A stretch of 15,762 nt of DNA, taken from positions 1 to 15,762 of the forward strand of contig CALJIF010000144.1 in the NCBI GenBank assembly GCA_937974275.1, in the 5' to 3' direction. The notes under the pieces were generated by a model that ran no database searches, was not told the origin of the DNA, and was given only the letters and a program-made list of their open reading frames with translations. Every line of letters starts with the position of its first letter. The first letter of the stretch is position 1. Origin of the DNA: an uncultured Flavobacteriales bacterium (GTDB taxonomy: Bacteria; Bacteroidota; Bacteroidia; Palsa-965). A program made the position numbers and the translations under genes. Shown piece after piece: positions 1 to 8,128 of the stretch.

Positions 1-293
1 AAAAAGGATTTAAGTACAAATTCTTGAAAGAAGAGGTTCAAGGCGGTAAAACGGTTCAACTCATCGACTTATTCCCCGAGCAAGCCGACAAGAAAAATTA
101 CCACACCGTTAAAGTGGTGATTGACAAGGCGAAGAAGCAAATCATTAGTGCTACGTTTTTGAATAAAGACGGATCCAAAACGATTTATGCCGTAAAAACA
201 TTCACCGCCAATTTGGAAGTTGCAGATGCGACCTTCAATATGGAACCTGCTAAACAGTTTCCAAAATGTGAGGTGGTAGATTTGAGAGAGTAA
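1..293 (+). CDS. lolA: LolA-type outer-membrane lipoprotein carrier, C-terminal part
   Basis: The reading frame is open from the window edge (first full codon at 3) to TAA at 291-293, so only about 97 C-terminal residues are visible and the start lies upstream. LolA is the periplasmic chaperone that takes lipoproteins from the LolCDE complex and delivers them to the outer membrane. The visible part has the alternating beta-strand pattern of the half-barrel: a strand with LIDLFPE, a lysine-rich strand ending in KKQIISATFLNKDG, a strand YAVKTFTANLEV, and a FNMEP segment followed by VVDLRE. This pattern and the VVDLR ending are what I know from LolA homologues of Bacteroidota. The internal TTG at 24 is not a plausible start, because it would remove most of the barrel. 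A strong terminator follows 24 nt after the stop, so this gene ends its transcription unit. The family call is fairly sure; the lipoprotein clients are unknown. Confidence 0.85.
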   Translation, partial: KGFKYKFLKEEVQGGKTVQLIDLFPEQADKKNYHTVKVVIDKAKKQIISATFLNKDGSKTIYAVKTFTANLEVADATFNMEPAKQFPKCEVVDLRE

Positions 294-316
294 AGTTTTG
301 ATTGAATGAGATTTGG

Positions 317-343
317 AAAAGAGGTGCTTCGGCACCTCTTTTT
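317..343 (+). terminator. Rho-independent terminator after lolA
   Basis: An 11-bp perfect stem (317-327 with 332-342) closes on a TTCG tetraloop at 328-331 and runs into a T tract (339-343). UUCG is an exceptionally stable RNA loop. The site separates lolA from the following transcription unit. The rest of 344-516 holds no gene I can support. Confidence 0.92.
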
Positions 344-516
344 ATTCGTATCGACGAACACCAATTTAACATCGACAAAAAAGCCTAATGAACCACTAAG
401 TACTAAATGGTGATAGTGAACTGTTTTTAAATTAAGTACGCGTAAATAAATTGTTAAAGAAAGATTTGTTAAGCGACAAATTTTGTTTCATATTTATCGT
501 GCAAACAATATTAAAC

Positions 517-891
517 ATGAAACAAAATTACCTCAACATTAGGTTTTGGAGTGTTTTGATGATACTATCAATGGCGATACTATCGCTATCATTCACAACA
601 TCTGCAAATAATCCCTGGGAAGAAATAATTATTCAAGTACCCAAATTAACCGCCAAAAATGAGGCTCAGATTAGGACTGAATTAACGACGAACAAAGGCG
701 TTCAGTACGTAAGCACTTGCATGAAGTTGAAGGTTATTAGTATTCGGGTAAACCGCAATGTTCAAGAGAATAATCTTTTTATACTCAATGCATTCAAAAC
801 CTTGCAATTAGAATACTTTCTGAAAGAGGGCACCATTGCTCAAATTCACCAGGCTTGTGGCATTTCAACCAACGACAATAATCAGAACTAA
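517..891 (+). CDS. Small secreted protein of unknown function, possible ferredoxin-like fold
   Basis: I do not recognise this gene with confidence. The chosen start is the ATG at 517 (124 residues). An upstream TTG at 451 would add 22 residues before the signal peptide and is less likely. Residues 1-30 form a signal peptide: basic start, hydrophobic core WSVLMILSMAILSLSF, and a probable cut after TTSA, so the mature protein is likely periplasmic or exported. The mature part shows a strand (EEIIIQVP), a helix (TAKNEAQIRTEL), two strands (VQYVSTC and LKVISIRVN), a helix (NNLFILNAFKTL) and a strand (EYFLKEG). This beta-alpha-beta-beta-alpha-beta order resembles heavy-metal-associated (HMA-like) domains, but no CxxC metal motif is present. 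Only Cys68 and Cys114 remain in the mature chain. The next gene starts 18 nt after the stop, so the two are probably cotranscribed. The fold is inference; secretion is well supported. Confidence 0.75.
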   Translation: MKQNYLNIRFWSVLMILSMAILSLSFTTSANNPWEEIIIQVPKLTAKNEAQIRTELTTNKGVQYVSTCMKLKVISIRVNRNVQENNLFILNAFKTLQLEYFLKEGTIAQIHQACGISTNDNNQN

Positions 892-909
892 ACAGCCCTA
901 AACCTTGTT

Positions 910-3900
910 ATGAAACAATTATTAACTGCACTGATTTTAGTTGCCGGTTCTGCATTGGTTGGACAAACTACATTAATCAATCCTGCTGGTGATGGTGGGT
1001 TTGAATCAGGAACAACTTTCGCTGCAAACAATTGGCAGGAAGCCCAAAATGGTAACGCAAGTGCAAGCAGATGGTATGTGGGTACTGCCGCAGTTAATGC
1101 CGGTAGTCGGGCTGCTTATATTTCTAACGATGGCGGTGTTACAAATGCATATGGTACAGGAACAGCTCGCGTTCAGCACTTTTATAGAGATATTACTTTT
1201 CCGGCTGGTGAGCCGAATGTAACCTTAACATTTAATTGGAGAGGTGTTATGGAGTCTTGCTGCGACCACTTAAGAGTTTTCCTGGTGCCAACAACGACAA
1301 CCCCTGTGGCTGGTACACAACTTGCATCAGGTCAAATTGGTGTGAATTTAAACGGCCAATCTTCTTGGCAAACGGCATCGTTTACTTTACCCTGTTCTGT
1401 TGCAGGTACAACACAAAGGTTAGTGTTCAGTTTTAGATGCGACGGAAGTTTAGGAACACAACCTCCTGCCGCAGTTGATAACATTTCATTGGTTTCCTCG
1501 GCAACCGGACCTTCATGTGCTTCACTATTGGGCACAGGTGTTACAAATATACCATCATTGCCTTACGCTTCGGGAGCAGGCACAACTTGTGGAGCAGTTG
1601 ATGACTTAACATCATCTAATACAGTAACCTGTGGCAGTTCGTTATACTTTGGAGGTGAGGATAGAGTTTGGGTATTCACCCCTGCTTCATCGGGAGTTGT
1701 TAATATTAATCTTACTTCAGGAGGCTCCTGGAATGGTCTTGCTTTGTATCAAGGTTGTCCATTAAGTAGCGTATGTAGCGGTGCAGGGACGTGCGTTGCA
1801 ACTTCACAAAGTTCTGCAGGTAACCAAAGTATGTGCGTAAATGTTACAGCAGGATTGACTTACTATTTAGTTTTAGATGTTTTTCCAAGTCCATCGTGCA
1901 ACCCATATACAAATTTAACCATATCAGCTCCTACCGGAATTCCCGCCGGAACGATTTGTTCGAATGCTCCGGTTATATCATTGCCATTTAGTGCAACAGG
2001 ACATACAACTGCGTGTTATGGAAATGACTACACCAATGCGAGCTCCGGAAGTTGCGGTACGTTATACGAATCAGGTGAGGACCGTGTTTATGCACTTACA
2101 GTTGGTTCTGCTCAATGCATTAACATTTCACTTACCAATGCTTCTTCTACCAGCATTGGATATCAAGTGTATAGCGGATGTCCGGGTAGCGTCGGAACAA
2201 CGTGTATTGCTAGTAATGGCGGATCTAATCCGCTTGCAGGTTCAGTGGTTTTACCCGCAGCCGGCACATATTACATTATCGTTGATTCATGGTCGTCTCC
2301 GTTCAACGTCAATTATGATATTGCTATTACTTCCTTAGGATCAGGTCCCGCGAATGATCTTCCATGTAACGGATCGGCGCTTGCATTAAATACTAATTTA
2401 TCCGGGGATAATTCATGTTCGGGATCAGCAAGTGAACCGGGTGTTCCGGCATGTTGGACTTCAGGTGCTGTGAATACGGTGTGGTATTCTGTTGTTGCTC
2501 CGGCTTCCGGTCAATTGCTTATCCGTACAACTTTAGGAACGCTTACTAACACACAAATTGCATTATATAGTGGAACTTGTGGAAGTTTAACCCTTGTATC
2601 GTGCAATGATGATGCTCCTGCGTGCGGTTCATCTTCTTACAATAATTCAGAAATTACTGCTACCGGGCTAACCGCCGGTACAACATATTTCATTCGAGTT
2701 GATGGAGCTAATTCGGCAACAGGCACATTTGATATAATGGCCGTGGATGGTGCTGTTGGTTTTCCTCCGGCAGCAGGTCAAGATTGTACATTCCCAAATC
2801 CGGTTTGTGCTGCAAGCATTACTGTTGGTAATCCCGGGTATCAAGCATATGGAAATATTTGCGATTTCACCGGAGCCTCAATTTGCCTTGCATCGGGGGA
2901 AAGAGGAATTGCGTGGTATACAATACCAATTAATGCAGCCGGAAACTTAGAATTTGATATTGTTCCTAATGATTACGGTAATCCAAATCCTATAACCGGA
3001 CAAGTCAATCCATGGGTATCTGCGTATGACGAAACAGATTATGATTTCGCATTATGGAAAATATCAGGTTCAGGTTCTACTAACTGTGCAGGTATTGCTG
3101 CCGGTGCTGTTCCTATTCGATGCAACTACAGTGGTTTAGGTGTTACAGGATGCAACGGTGCAGCCGGTAATGCGCCCGCACCTTATGGTGCTGCATTCGA
3201 CTTGGCCTATGAAACTCAGGTGCCGGTTGTGGCCGGCGAAGTGTATGTGTTGGCTGTAAGTAATTTCTCCAATTCTACATCCGGTTTCTCTCTGGTATTT
3301 AGTGGTACTTCGCCTATCAACTATTCCGGCAGCGGTTCATCTGTAACATGGACAGGAGGAAACAATACCAACTGGACATTATCGGCGAACTGGGGCGGTT
3401 GTGCGGCACCCGTTTGCGGTATTGATGCAGTTATAGTGCCGGCTGCATTTAATCAACCTGTGCTTCCAGCTGGAAACTATTTTGTCCGCGATTTGACGAT
3501 CAATGCCGGCGCATCTTTGACACTGCAAGCAGGTGCTGTATTAAATGTGTGCGGAAACTTTGTAAATAACGGATCATTAATTGCAGCACCGACATCAACT
3601 ATCGTCTTCAATAACGGCAGCGTTAATCAATCCATTTCCGGAGCATTAGTAGGTGCAGACCGCGTTGGTAATCTAACCATCACAAAGACAGGTGGTACTG
3701 TAACACTGAATAGTAACATTGATATCGGTGGAAACTTTACCACTACCAATGGCACAAGTGTATTTAACTTGAATGGACGATACATGCGTGTTGCGGGCAA
3801 TTTCGCCAATAACAACGGTAATACGACTGTTACAAATACTGCTGCAAGTACCGTAGAATTTAATGGTACTGCCGTTCAAAGCTACAATCAAGGAGCATCT

Positions 3901-5100
3901 GTACTTACGCTGAATAACGTACTTATGAATCATACCGGTCCCGGTGTGACATGTGCTACAAACATGGTTTTAGGAACCGCGGGGGTACTAACGTTAACAT
4001 CAGGAAGATTAATTACCAACGCCAACGAAGTGCAAATCACCAACACTGCTGCTGCTGCGTGTAGTAATGGTAGCGTAAACAGCTTCGTTCAGGGTAACTT
4101 ACGTCGCTTCACTAATGGTGCAGCTACTACCTATGAATTCCCTGTTGGTCATGCCACTCCGGGTTATCAGCGTGCAACTGTTGCATACACTGCTGCAAAT
4201 GCTAACACCAGCCTTCTTGCTCGTTTTGATACCTGGGCAACAGTACCTAACGGTTGCGTTTCTAATGAATGTCCTGCTAACAACTACAACTTGTTGCAGG
4301 CATACAACAATGGTTACTGGACAGTTACTGCACAAAACAATCCAACTACCGGAATCTACAACATGACCTTGTGGCCAACCGGTTATACGAACAATGTTGG
4401 CGCCGGATGGTCCATCATGAAAGCTCCGACTATTGCCGGAACTTGGGCACTGGATGGTGTATGTGCAGCAAGTACTGCTACTCAAGTAAACCGTACAGGA
4501 TTAACCGGATTTTCCGTATTCGCAGTTGTGCAAAGTGCAACACCATTGCCTGTTGAGTTCTTGTTCTTTAACGGTGAATCAACGCCTGATCGTAACAAAT
4601 TATTCTGGGCAACAGCCTCGGAAACCAACAATGACTACTTCGTAGTAGAACGTTCTGCAGATGGTGTTAACTTCTACGAAATCGGACGTGTAGATGGTGC
4701 CGGGTATTCAACACAACGTCACGATTACGCATTCGACGATTTAAACCCTATTTCAGGAATTGGTTACTATCGTATCAAACAGGTTGATTTCAATGGCTTG
4801 TCATCGTATTCCGATATGATTACACTTACATTCCAACGTGGAAACATGAGTGTTCAGGCAATTCGTCCTAACCCAACTGCCGGTGATGTTTCGATCGATT
4901 TCGCTGCAACCAAAGACACCGAAATTCATATTGTAATTATGGATGTTACAGGTCGTATAGTTGTTGACGAAATGCGCAAAGTACAGGAAGGTGTTAATGT
5001 CATTACAATGGGCATTACTGAAGGAGCCGGCGTTTACACCATTAAAATAACCGATAACGTGTACGGGTTCCAGCATATCGAACGCATCGTGAAATACTAA
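910..5100 (+). CDS. Giant T9SS-exported multidomain protein, type A sorting domain
   Basis: This 1396-residue protein starts at the ATG at 910 with a Sec signal peptide (about residues 1-19, LVAGSALVGQ). A jelly-roll or MAM-like beta domain covers about 25-195 (GGFES..., AVDNISLVSS). Four cysteine-rich modules of roughly 130-145 residues begin near 200, 345, 479 and 620. They resemble bacterial prepeptidase C-terminal (PPC) domains and share core elements such as GEDRVW, GEDRVY and NTVWY. From about 806 to 1050 there is a TWTGG-type entry followed by short repeated strands (GNFVNNG, GGNFTTTNG, GNFANNNGN), which suggests a beta-helix. A Bacteroidota fibronectin-like domain follows near 1211 (LFWATASETNNDYFVVERS). 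The last ~84 residues (from 1313) are a type A T9SS sorting domain with RPNP, GRIV and GVYTIKI motifs. It should cross the outer membrane through T9SS and be anchored to or released from the surface. No catalytic site is apparent; adhesion or matrix binding is my inference. It shares a unit with the small secreted protein upstream and ends at a terminator. Confidence 0.92.
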   Translation: MKQLLTALILVAGSALVGQTTLINPAGDGGFESGTTFAANNWQEAQNGNASASRWYVGTAAVNAGSRAAYISNDGGVTNAYGTGTARVQHFYRDITFPAGEPNVTLTFNWRGVMESCCDHLRVFLVPTTTTPVAGTQLASGQIGVNLNGQSSWQTASFTLPCSVAGTTQRLVFSFRCDGSLGTQPPAAVDNISLVSSATGPSCASLLGTGVTNIPSLPYASGAGTTCGAVDDLTSSNTVTCGSSLYFGGEDRVWVFTPASSGVVNINLTSGGSWNGLALYQGCPLSSVCSGAGTCVATSQSSAGNQSMCVNVTAGLTYYLVLDVFPSPSCNPYTNLTISAPTGIPAGTICSNAPVISLPFSATGHTTACYGNDYTNASSGSCGTLYESGEDRVYALTVGSAQCINISLTNASSTSIGYQVYSGCPGSVGTTCIASNGGSNPLAGSVVLPAAGTYYIIVDSWSSPFNVNYDIAITSLGSGPANDLPCNGSALALNTNLSGDNSCSGSASEPGVPACWTSGAVNTVWYSVVAPASGQLLIRTTLGTLTNTQIALYSGTCGSLTLVSCNDDAPACGSSSYNNSEITATGLTAGTTYFIRVDGANSATGTFDIMAVDGAVGFPPAAGQDCTFPNPVCAASITVGNPGYQAYGNICDFTGASICLASGERGIAWYTIPINAAGNLEFDIVPNDYGNPNPITGQVNPWVSAYDETDYDFALWKISGSGSTNCAGIAAGAVPIRCNYSGLGVTGCNGAAGNAPAPYGAAFDLAYETQVPVVAGEVYVLAVSNFSNSTSGFSLVFSGTSPINYSGSGSSVTWTGGNNTNWTLSANWGGCAAPVCGIDAVIVPAAFNQPVLPAGNYFVRDLTINAGASLTLQAGAVLNVCGNFVNNGSLIAAPTSTIVFNNGSVNQSISGALVGADRVGNLTITKTGGTVTLNSNIDIGGNFTTTNGTSVFNLNGRYMRVAGNFANNNGNTTVTNTAASTVEFNGTAVQSYNQGASVLTLNNVLMNHTGPGVTCATNMVLGTAGVLTLTSGRLITNANEVQITNTAAAACSNGSVNSFVQGNLRRFTNGAATTYEFPVGHATPGYQRATVAYTAANANTSLLARFDTWATVPNGCVSNECPANNYNLLQAYNNGYWTVTAQNNPTTGIYNMTLWPTGYTNNVGAGWSIMKAPTIAGTWALDGVCAASTATQVNRTGLTGFSVFAVVQSATPLPVEFLFFNGESTPDRNKLFWATASETNNDYFVVERSADGVNFYEIGRVDGAGYSTQRHDYAFDDLNPISGIGYYRIKQVDFNGLSSYSDMITLTFQRGNMSVQAIRPNPTAGDVSIDFAATKDTEIHIVIMDVTGRIVVDEMRKVQEGVNVITMGITEGAGVYTIKITDNVYGFQHIERIVKY
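1507..3320 (+). repeat. Four degenerate PPC-like protein modules in the T9SS cargo
   Basis: The encoded protein holds four divergent copies of a cysteine-containing beta module, starting near 1507, 1943, 2344 and 2767. Corresponding core strands read GGEDRVWVFTPASSG, SGEDRVYALTVGS, GAVNTVWYSVVAPASG and SGERGIAWYTIPI. Each is followed by a small-residue strand, a second cysteine pair region, and a Y(Y/F)xxV closing strand in the first three (LTYYLVLDV, GTYYIIVDS, TTYFIRVDG). The copies are similar in protein only. I saw no obvious DNA-level identity, so the duplication is old. Confidence 0.6.
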
Positions 5101-5119
5101 ATAAATAACGATTGAACAG

Positions 5120-5150
5120 AAAGCCGCGGTAACTTTATCGCGGCTTTTTT
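5120..5150 (+). terminator. Rho-independent terminator after the type A T9SS cargo gene
   Basis: A GC-rich stem (AAAGCCGCG at 5120-5128 with its complement at 5139-5147) can be extended by a few weak pairs into the loop. A T tract follows at 5145-5150. It lies 19 nt after the stop codon and ends only 12 nt before the ATG of the next gene, so any downstream promoter must overlap it. Confidence 0.9.
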
Positions 5151-5162
5151 GTTGTAACGATT

Positions 5163-6065
5163 ATGCTGAAAATAGCGTGGGCTCCCGAATTCGTATTACC
5201 TCTTCCCGAAGGTCATCGATTTCCTATGTTGAAATACGAGTTGCTCCCTCAACAATTAATCCATGAGGGAACTATCAGCGAGCATCAACTTTTTACACCG
5301 GATCGTAAATTTGACCAGGAGATTTCTTTCACACACGCCCAACACTATTTAATGCGATTACAACAACTTCAGCTTACACCATCGGAAATCAGAAAAAGCG
5401 GGTTCCCATTAACACCGGAACTGATAGAACGTGAATGGTTATTGGCTAATGGCACTATCGAAGCAGCGTTATTTGCACTTCATTTTGGCGCAGCCGGAAC
5501 TACTGCCGGAGGAACTCATCATGCTTTTGCCGACCGTGCAGAAGGATTTTGTCTCCTGAATGATATCGCGATCGCTGCCAATCACCTCCTATTCCATCAG
5601 TTAGCGCAGCGAATTCTGATAGTTGATCTTGATGTTCATCAAGGCAATGGCACCGCCGCGCTATTTGCAAATGATGATCGTGTTTTTACATTCAGTATGC
5701 ACGGTGAAAAAAATTATCCGTTGCATAAAGAATCGTCCGACTTGGATGTCGGTTTGCCCGACGGAACTGACGATCGTTTGTACCTCTATCATTTGAAACA
5801 TCAATTACCCCAAGTAATGGATGCTTTTATGCCGGATTTCGTTTTTTATCAGGCAGGCGTGGATATTTTACAAACAGATCTGCTTGGACGCCTAAAAATA
5901 AGTCGGGAAGGTTGTACGGAACGTGATCGATTTGTGCTGCAACTGTGTAAGAACCACGGTATTCCTGTCGTTATTACAATGGGAGGCGGTTACTCCAAAA
6001 ATATCCGTGATATCGTAGAAAGTCACGCCAATACTTACCGTGTTTGTCAACAAATTTTTTTCTGA
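5163..6065 (+). CDS. Histone deacetylase-family (AcuC-like) zinc deacetylase
   Basis: A 300-residue cytoplasmic enzyme of the arginase/deacetylase superfamily, the usual length for bacterial HDAC-like proteins. The family removes acetyl groups from lysines or small amines using one zinc ion. The active site is complete in sequence: the His pair H119-H120 in GGTHHAF; zinc ligands D157 and H159 in DLDVHQGNG; a third ligand D234 in QAGVD, followed by a second conserved aspartate in TDLLGR; and the transition-state tyrosine Y277 in GGGYS. No signal peptide is present. The substrate (acetyl-lysine protein, acetylpolyamine or acetoin-pathway enzyme) cannot be read from sequence, and no acetyl-CoA synthetase or acetoin gene is nearby. 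The ATG at 5163 sits 12 nt after a terminator without a clear Shine-Dalgarno. The next gene begins 54 nt downstream on the same strand and may be cotranscribed, though no functional link is evident. Confidence 0.93.
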   Translation: MLKIAWAPEFVLPLPEGHRFPMLKYELLPQQLIHEGTISEHQLFTPDRKFDQEISFTHAQHYLMRLQQLQLTPSEIRKSGFPLTPELIEREWLLANGTIEAALFALHFGAAGTTAGGTHHAFADRAEGFCLLNDIAIAANHLLFHQLAQRILIVDLDVHQGNGTAALFANDDRVFTFSMHGEKNYPLHKESSDLDVGLPDGTDDRLYLYHLKHQLPQVMDAFMPDFVFYQAGVDILQTDLLGRLKISREGCTERDRFVLQLCKNHGIPVVITMGGGYSKNIRDIVESHANTYRVCQQIFF

Positions 6066-6119
6066 GCATGGTTTTTGCGAAATTAGAAGCAGTATTTTCG
6101 TTGACCTTCTGAAAAAGTG

Positions 6120-7178
6120 ATGTTTGTGACTCGAATCGCGCTTAGCATTTTGTTAGTTTTTGTAATCGGATCTGCTTCTGCCCAAGCGTTAGTTGCTGAT
6201 GCCGGTGTAAGAGATACCATTTGTCCCGGAACTTCGTTGACACTGGGTGGGAATCCTACAGCTACAGGAGGAACCGGGCCGTACACTTTTCAATGGACAC
6301 CAACAACAAACCTGAGTAGCTCAACTGTTGCAAACCCACTGGCGAGTCCTGCTGTACCGACCATGTATTATGTTCAGGTTATTGATGCCGTTGGCGACAC
6401 AGTAATTGATTCTGTTTTTGTTGATCTCTATTCAATTTGGGCATTTAACGCAGGACCGGATACGTCTATGTGTATTAATGAAAGTGTTGTAATTGGAGGT
6501 CCGAATAACTCATTAGCCGGTGGCGTAACCTATTCATGGACTCCTGCTACAGGACTGAGTAGCACGACCGCTCCTCGCCCAACTTGTTCAGTAACGGTTA
6601 CGACAACTTACTCACTAACTATTACCAGCCCGAACTGCCCAAGTAAAGATTTTGAAATTACTGTTACCGTTCATCCATTGCCGAACATCGTTGCAACACC
6701 TAATGCTGTTACTATTGATGAAGGCCAATCAATTGCCATTACAGCAAGTGGTGGCGTAAACTATGCATGGACTCCTCCCGGTGGATTATCGAACACCCTA
6801 GGTCCACTTACGAATGCAGAACCAACATCAACAACAACCTATACCGTAATAGGAATTGATCAGAACGGCTGTGTTAATGTTGATACCATAACTATTACTG
6901 TGAACCCGTTTGATGAAGTTGTGATTTACAATTCGTTCTCTCCAAATAATGACGGCATCAATGATTTTTGGTACATCGGAAATATTCAGAAATATCCTGA
7001 TAATCGATTAGAGGTATATACTCGGACAGGGCAGCAAGTGTACGCTAAATCGGGCTATGATAACTCATGGGATGGCACCAATTATGGCGATAAACTTCCG
7101 GAAGCTACTTACTATTTTACACTTAATTTGGGTAACGGATCTCCACCAATAATGGGAAGTGTCACAATATTGCGATAA
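6120..7178 (+). CDS. T9SS type B (CHU_C) sorting-domain cargo protein
   Basis: A 352-residue secreted protein. I chose the ATG at 6120 over the GTG directly before it at 6117. A signal peptide covers about residues 1-22 and ends in SASAQA. The middle consists of three Ig/PKD-like modules, each opening with cysteine- or glycine-rich strands and containing YTFQWTPTT, VTYSWTPATG or VNYAWTPPGG. Each module is closed by a strand such as TMYYVQVID, TTYSLTI or TTYTVIGID. From about residue 262 there is the gliding motility-associated C-terminal domain: NSFSPNNDGINDFW, then LEVYTRTGQQVY, SWDGTNYG and YYFTLNLG. This is the type B T9SS signal. The protein is likely exported to the surface as a short adhesin or filament subunit; no catalytic motif is seen. 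The PorP/SprF gene follows after 3 nt, which argues that the two act together. Confidence 0.93.
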   Translation: MFVTRIALSILLVFVIGSASAQALVADAGVRDTICPGTSLTLGGNPTATGGTGPYTFQWTPTTNLSSSTVANPLASPAVPTMYYVQVIDAVGDTVIDSVFVDLYSIWAFNAGPDTSMCINESVVIGGPNNSLAGGVTYSWTPATGLSSTTAPRPTCSVTVTTTYSLTITSPNCPSKDFEITVTVHPLPNIVATPNAVTIDEGQSIAITASGGVNYAWTPPGGLSNTLGPLTNAEPTSTTTYTVIGIDQNGCVNVDTITITVNPFDEVVIYNSFSPNNDGINDFWYIGNIQKYPDNRLEVYTRTGQQVYAKSGYDNSWDGTNYGDKLPEATYYFTLNLGNGSPPIMGSVTILR

Positions 7179-7181
7179 GTC

Positions 7182-8126
7182 ATGAAGAGAATTCTGATCC
7201 TTACATTATTCGTTTCGTGTTCCTGTTTCCTAAAAGCGCAACAGTTACCCGACTATACGCAATATCCTTCTCAACTATTTGCTTTAAATCCCGCATACAC
7301 CGGTACAAAAGGAACTTTAGATCTTCGTGCCAGTTACAGACGACAGTGGATGGGTTATGAAGGTGCTCCGGAAACACGTTTTGTTGGAGCGCACTCCAGA
7401 CTTTTTAAAGGAAAATTAGGATTGGGCGGAACATTGTATCAAGATTTTACGGGACCTTCCCGTCGTTTTAATTATGCCTTCAGTGCTGCATACCACTTGC
7501 GTTTTCCGGATGTGGAATTTTGTGTGGGAATAGGTATGAACTTCGATAAATATTTTCTGGATAGCGGCGTGCTCAACACACATTGGGAAGGGGATCCTGC
7601 AATTAACATCGGTGTAGTAGAATTTCAGAAGAAGAAAAATGCTATGGCCGGTTTACTGTTGTACAATGACCGCTTCCATTTTGGTTTAGGAGTTTACAAT
7701 GTATTGTCTTCGAAAATTACATTTGGAGGAATTGGTGCAACTGTTGGCTATAAGCAGCACTATTACTTTACGACAGGTTACAATTTCCATGGTCATCCTG
7801 ACTTCGTTTGGGAAAATAATATCATGGCACTTTATGTCGACGGTTTGCCGTTAACGCTTAACTACAATTTGCGAGTTCATTACCGCGAAAAGTTTGTTTT
7901 CGGAACGGCTCTGCGTTTGCGTGATGCTGTTGCGCTTCAGGCAGGAATGGTAGTATTGAATCGTTGCCAGATAATCTATTCCTACGACATCGGATACAGT
8001 CGCTTGAGAAAAGCACATAACGGTTCACATGAACTTGCTATCGGTTATCGTCTGGATTACGACAAGAAGAAAGGCGGCTACAAAAATTTCGACCAGTTCC
8101 AGCGTCAACGTTACAACGTATTCTAA
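7182..8126 (+). CDS. PorP/SprF-family T9SS outer-membrane protein
   Basis: A 314-residue beta-barrel-type protein with a signal peptide (about 1-20, ending FLKAQ). The N-terminal family signature is clear: QYPSQLFALNPAYTGT at 28-42 and RRQWMGYEGAPETRF at 53-67. The rest is amphipathic strands with glycine and aromatic residues (KLGLGGTLYQDF, FSAAYHLRF, FHFGLGVYNVL). PorP of Porphyromonas gingivalis and SprF of Flavobacterium johnsoniae are needed for T9SS function or for export and attachment of specific type B cargo such as SprB. Position 3 nt behind a type B cargo gene suggests it is the dedicated partner of that protein rather than the core PorP of the secretion machine, which usually sits with porK-porN; none of those genes is here. 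The stop codon lies 2 nt from the stop of the convergent dipeptidase gene, with no terminator in between. Confidence 0.92.
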   Translation: MKRILILTLFVSCSCFLKAQQLPDYTQYPSQLFALNPAYTGTKGTLDLRASYRRQWMGYEGAPETRFVGAHSRLFKGKLGLGGTLYQDFTGPSRRFNYAFSAAYHLRFPDVEFCVGIGMNFDKYFLDSGVLNTHWEGDPAINIGVVEFQKKKNAMAGLLLYNDRFHFGLGVYNVLSSKITFGGIGATVGYKQHYYFTTGYNFHGHPDFVWENNIMALYVDGLPLTLNYNLRVHYREKFVFGTALRLRDAVALQAGMVVLNRCQIIYSYDIGYSRLRKAHNGSHELAIGYRLDYDKKKGGYKNFDQFQRQRYNVF

Positions 8127-8128
8127 GC

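Noticed and set aside
478..485. AAATTTTG as a -7 element before the small secreted protein
   Set aside because: The first T is missing, and the nearest TTG upstream is at a poor spacing (24 nt).
451..516. TTG start at 451 extending the small secreted protein by 22 residues
   Set aside because: The extension would place extra residues before an otherwise normal signal peptide. The ATG at 517 gives a standard basic-hydrophobic signal peptide.
1507..3320. DNA repeat array or CRISPR-like pattern in the cargo gene
   Set aside because: The periodicity is at protein level, with diverged modules of about 140 residues. There are no short identical DNA repeats with unique spacers.
4099..4485. Long antisense open frame inside the giant cargo gene
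   Set aside because: It has no start context or recognisable domain and lies opposite a clearly coding frame with T9SS cargo features. It is a compositional shadow.
7182..8126. Core PorP of the T9SS machine
   Set aside because: The core porK, porL, porM and porN genes are absent. Adjacency to a type B cargo gene fits an accessory SprF-like paralogue better.
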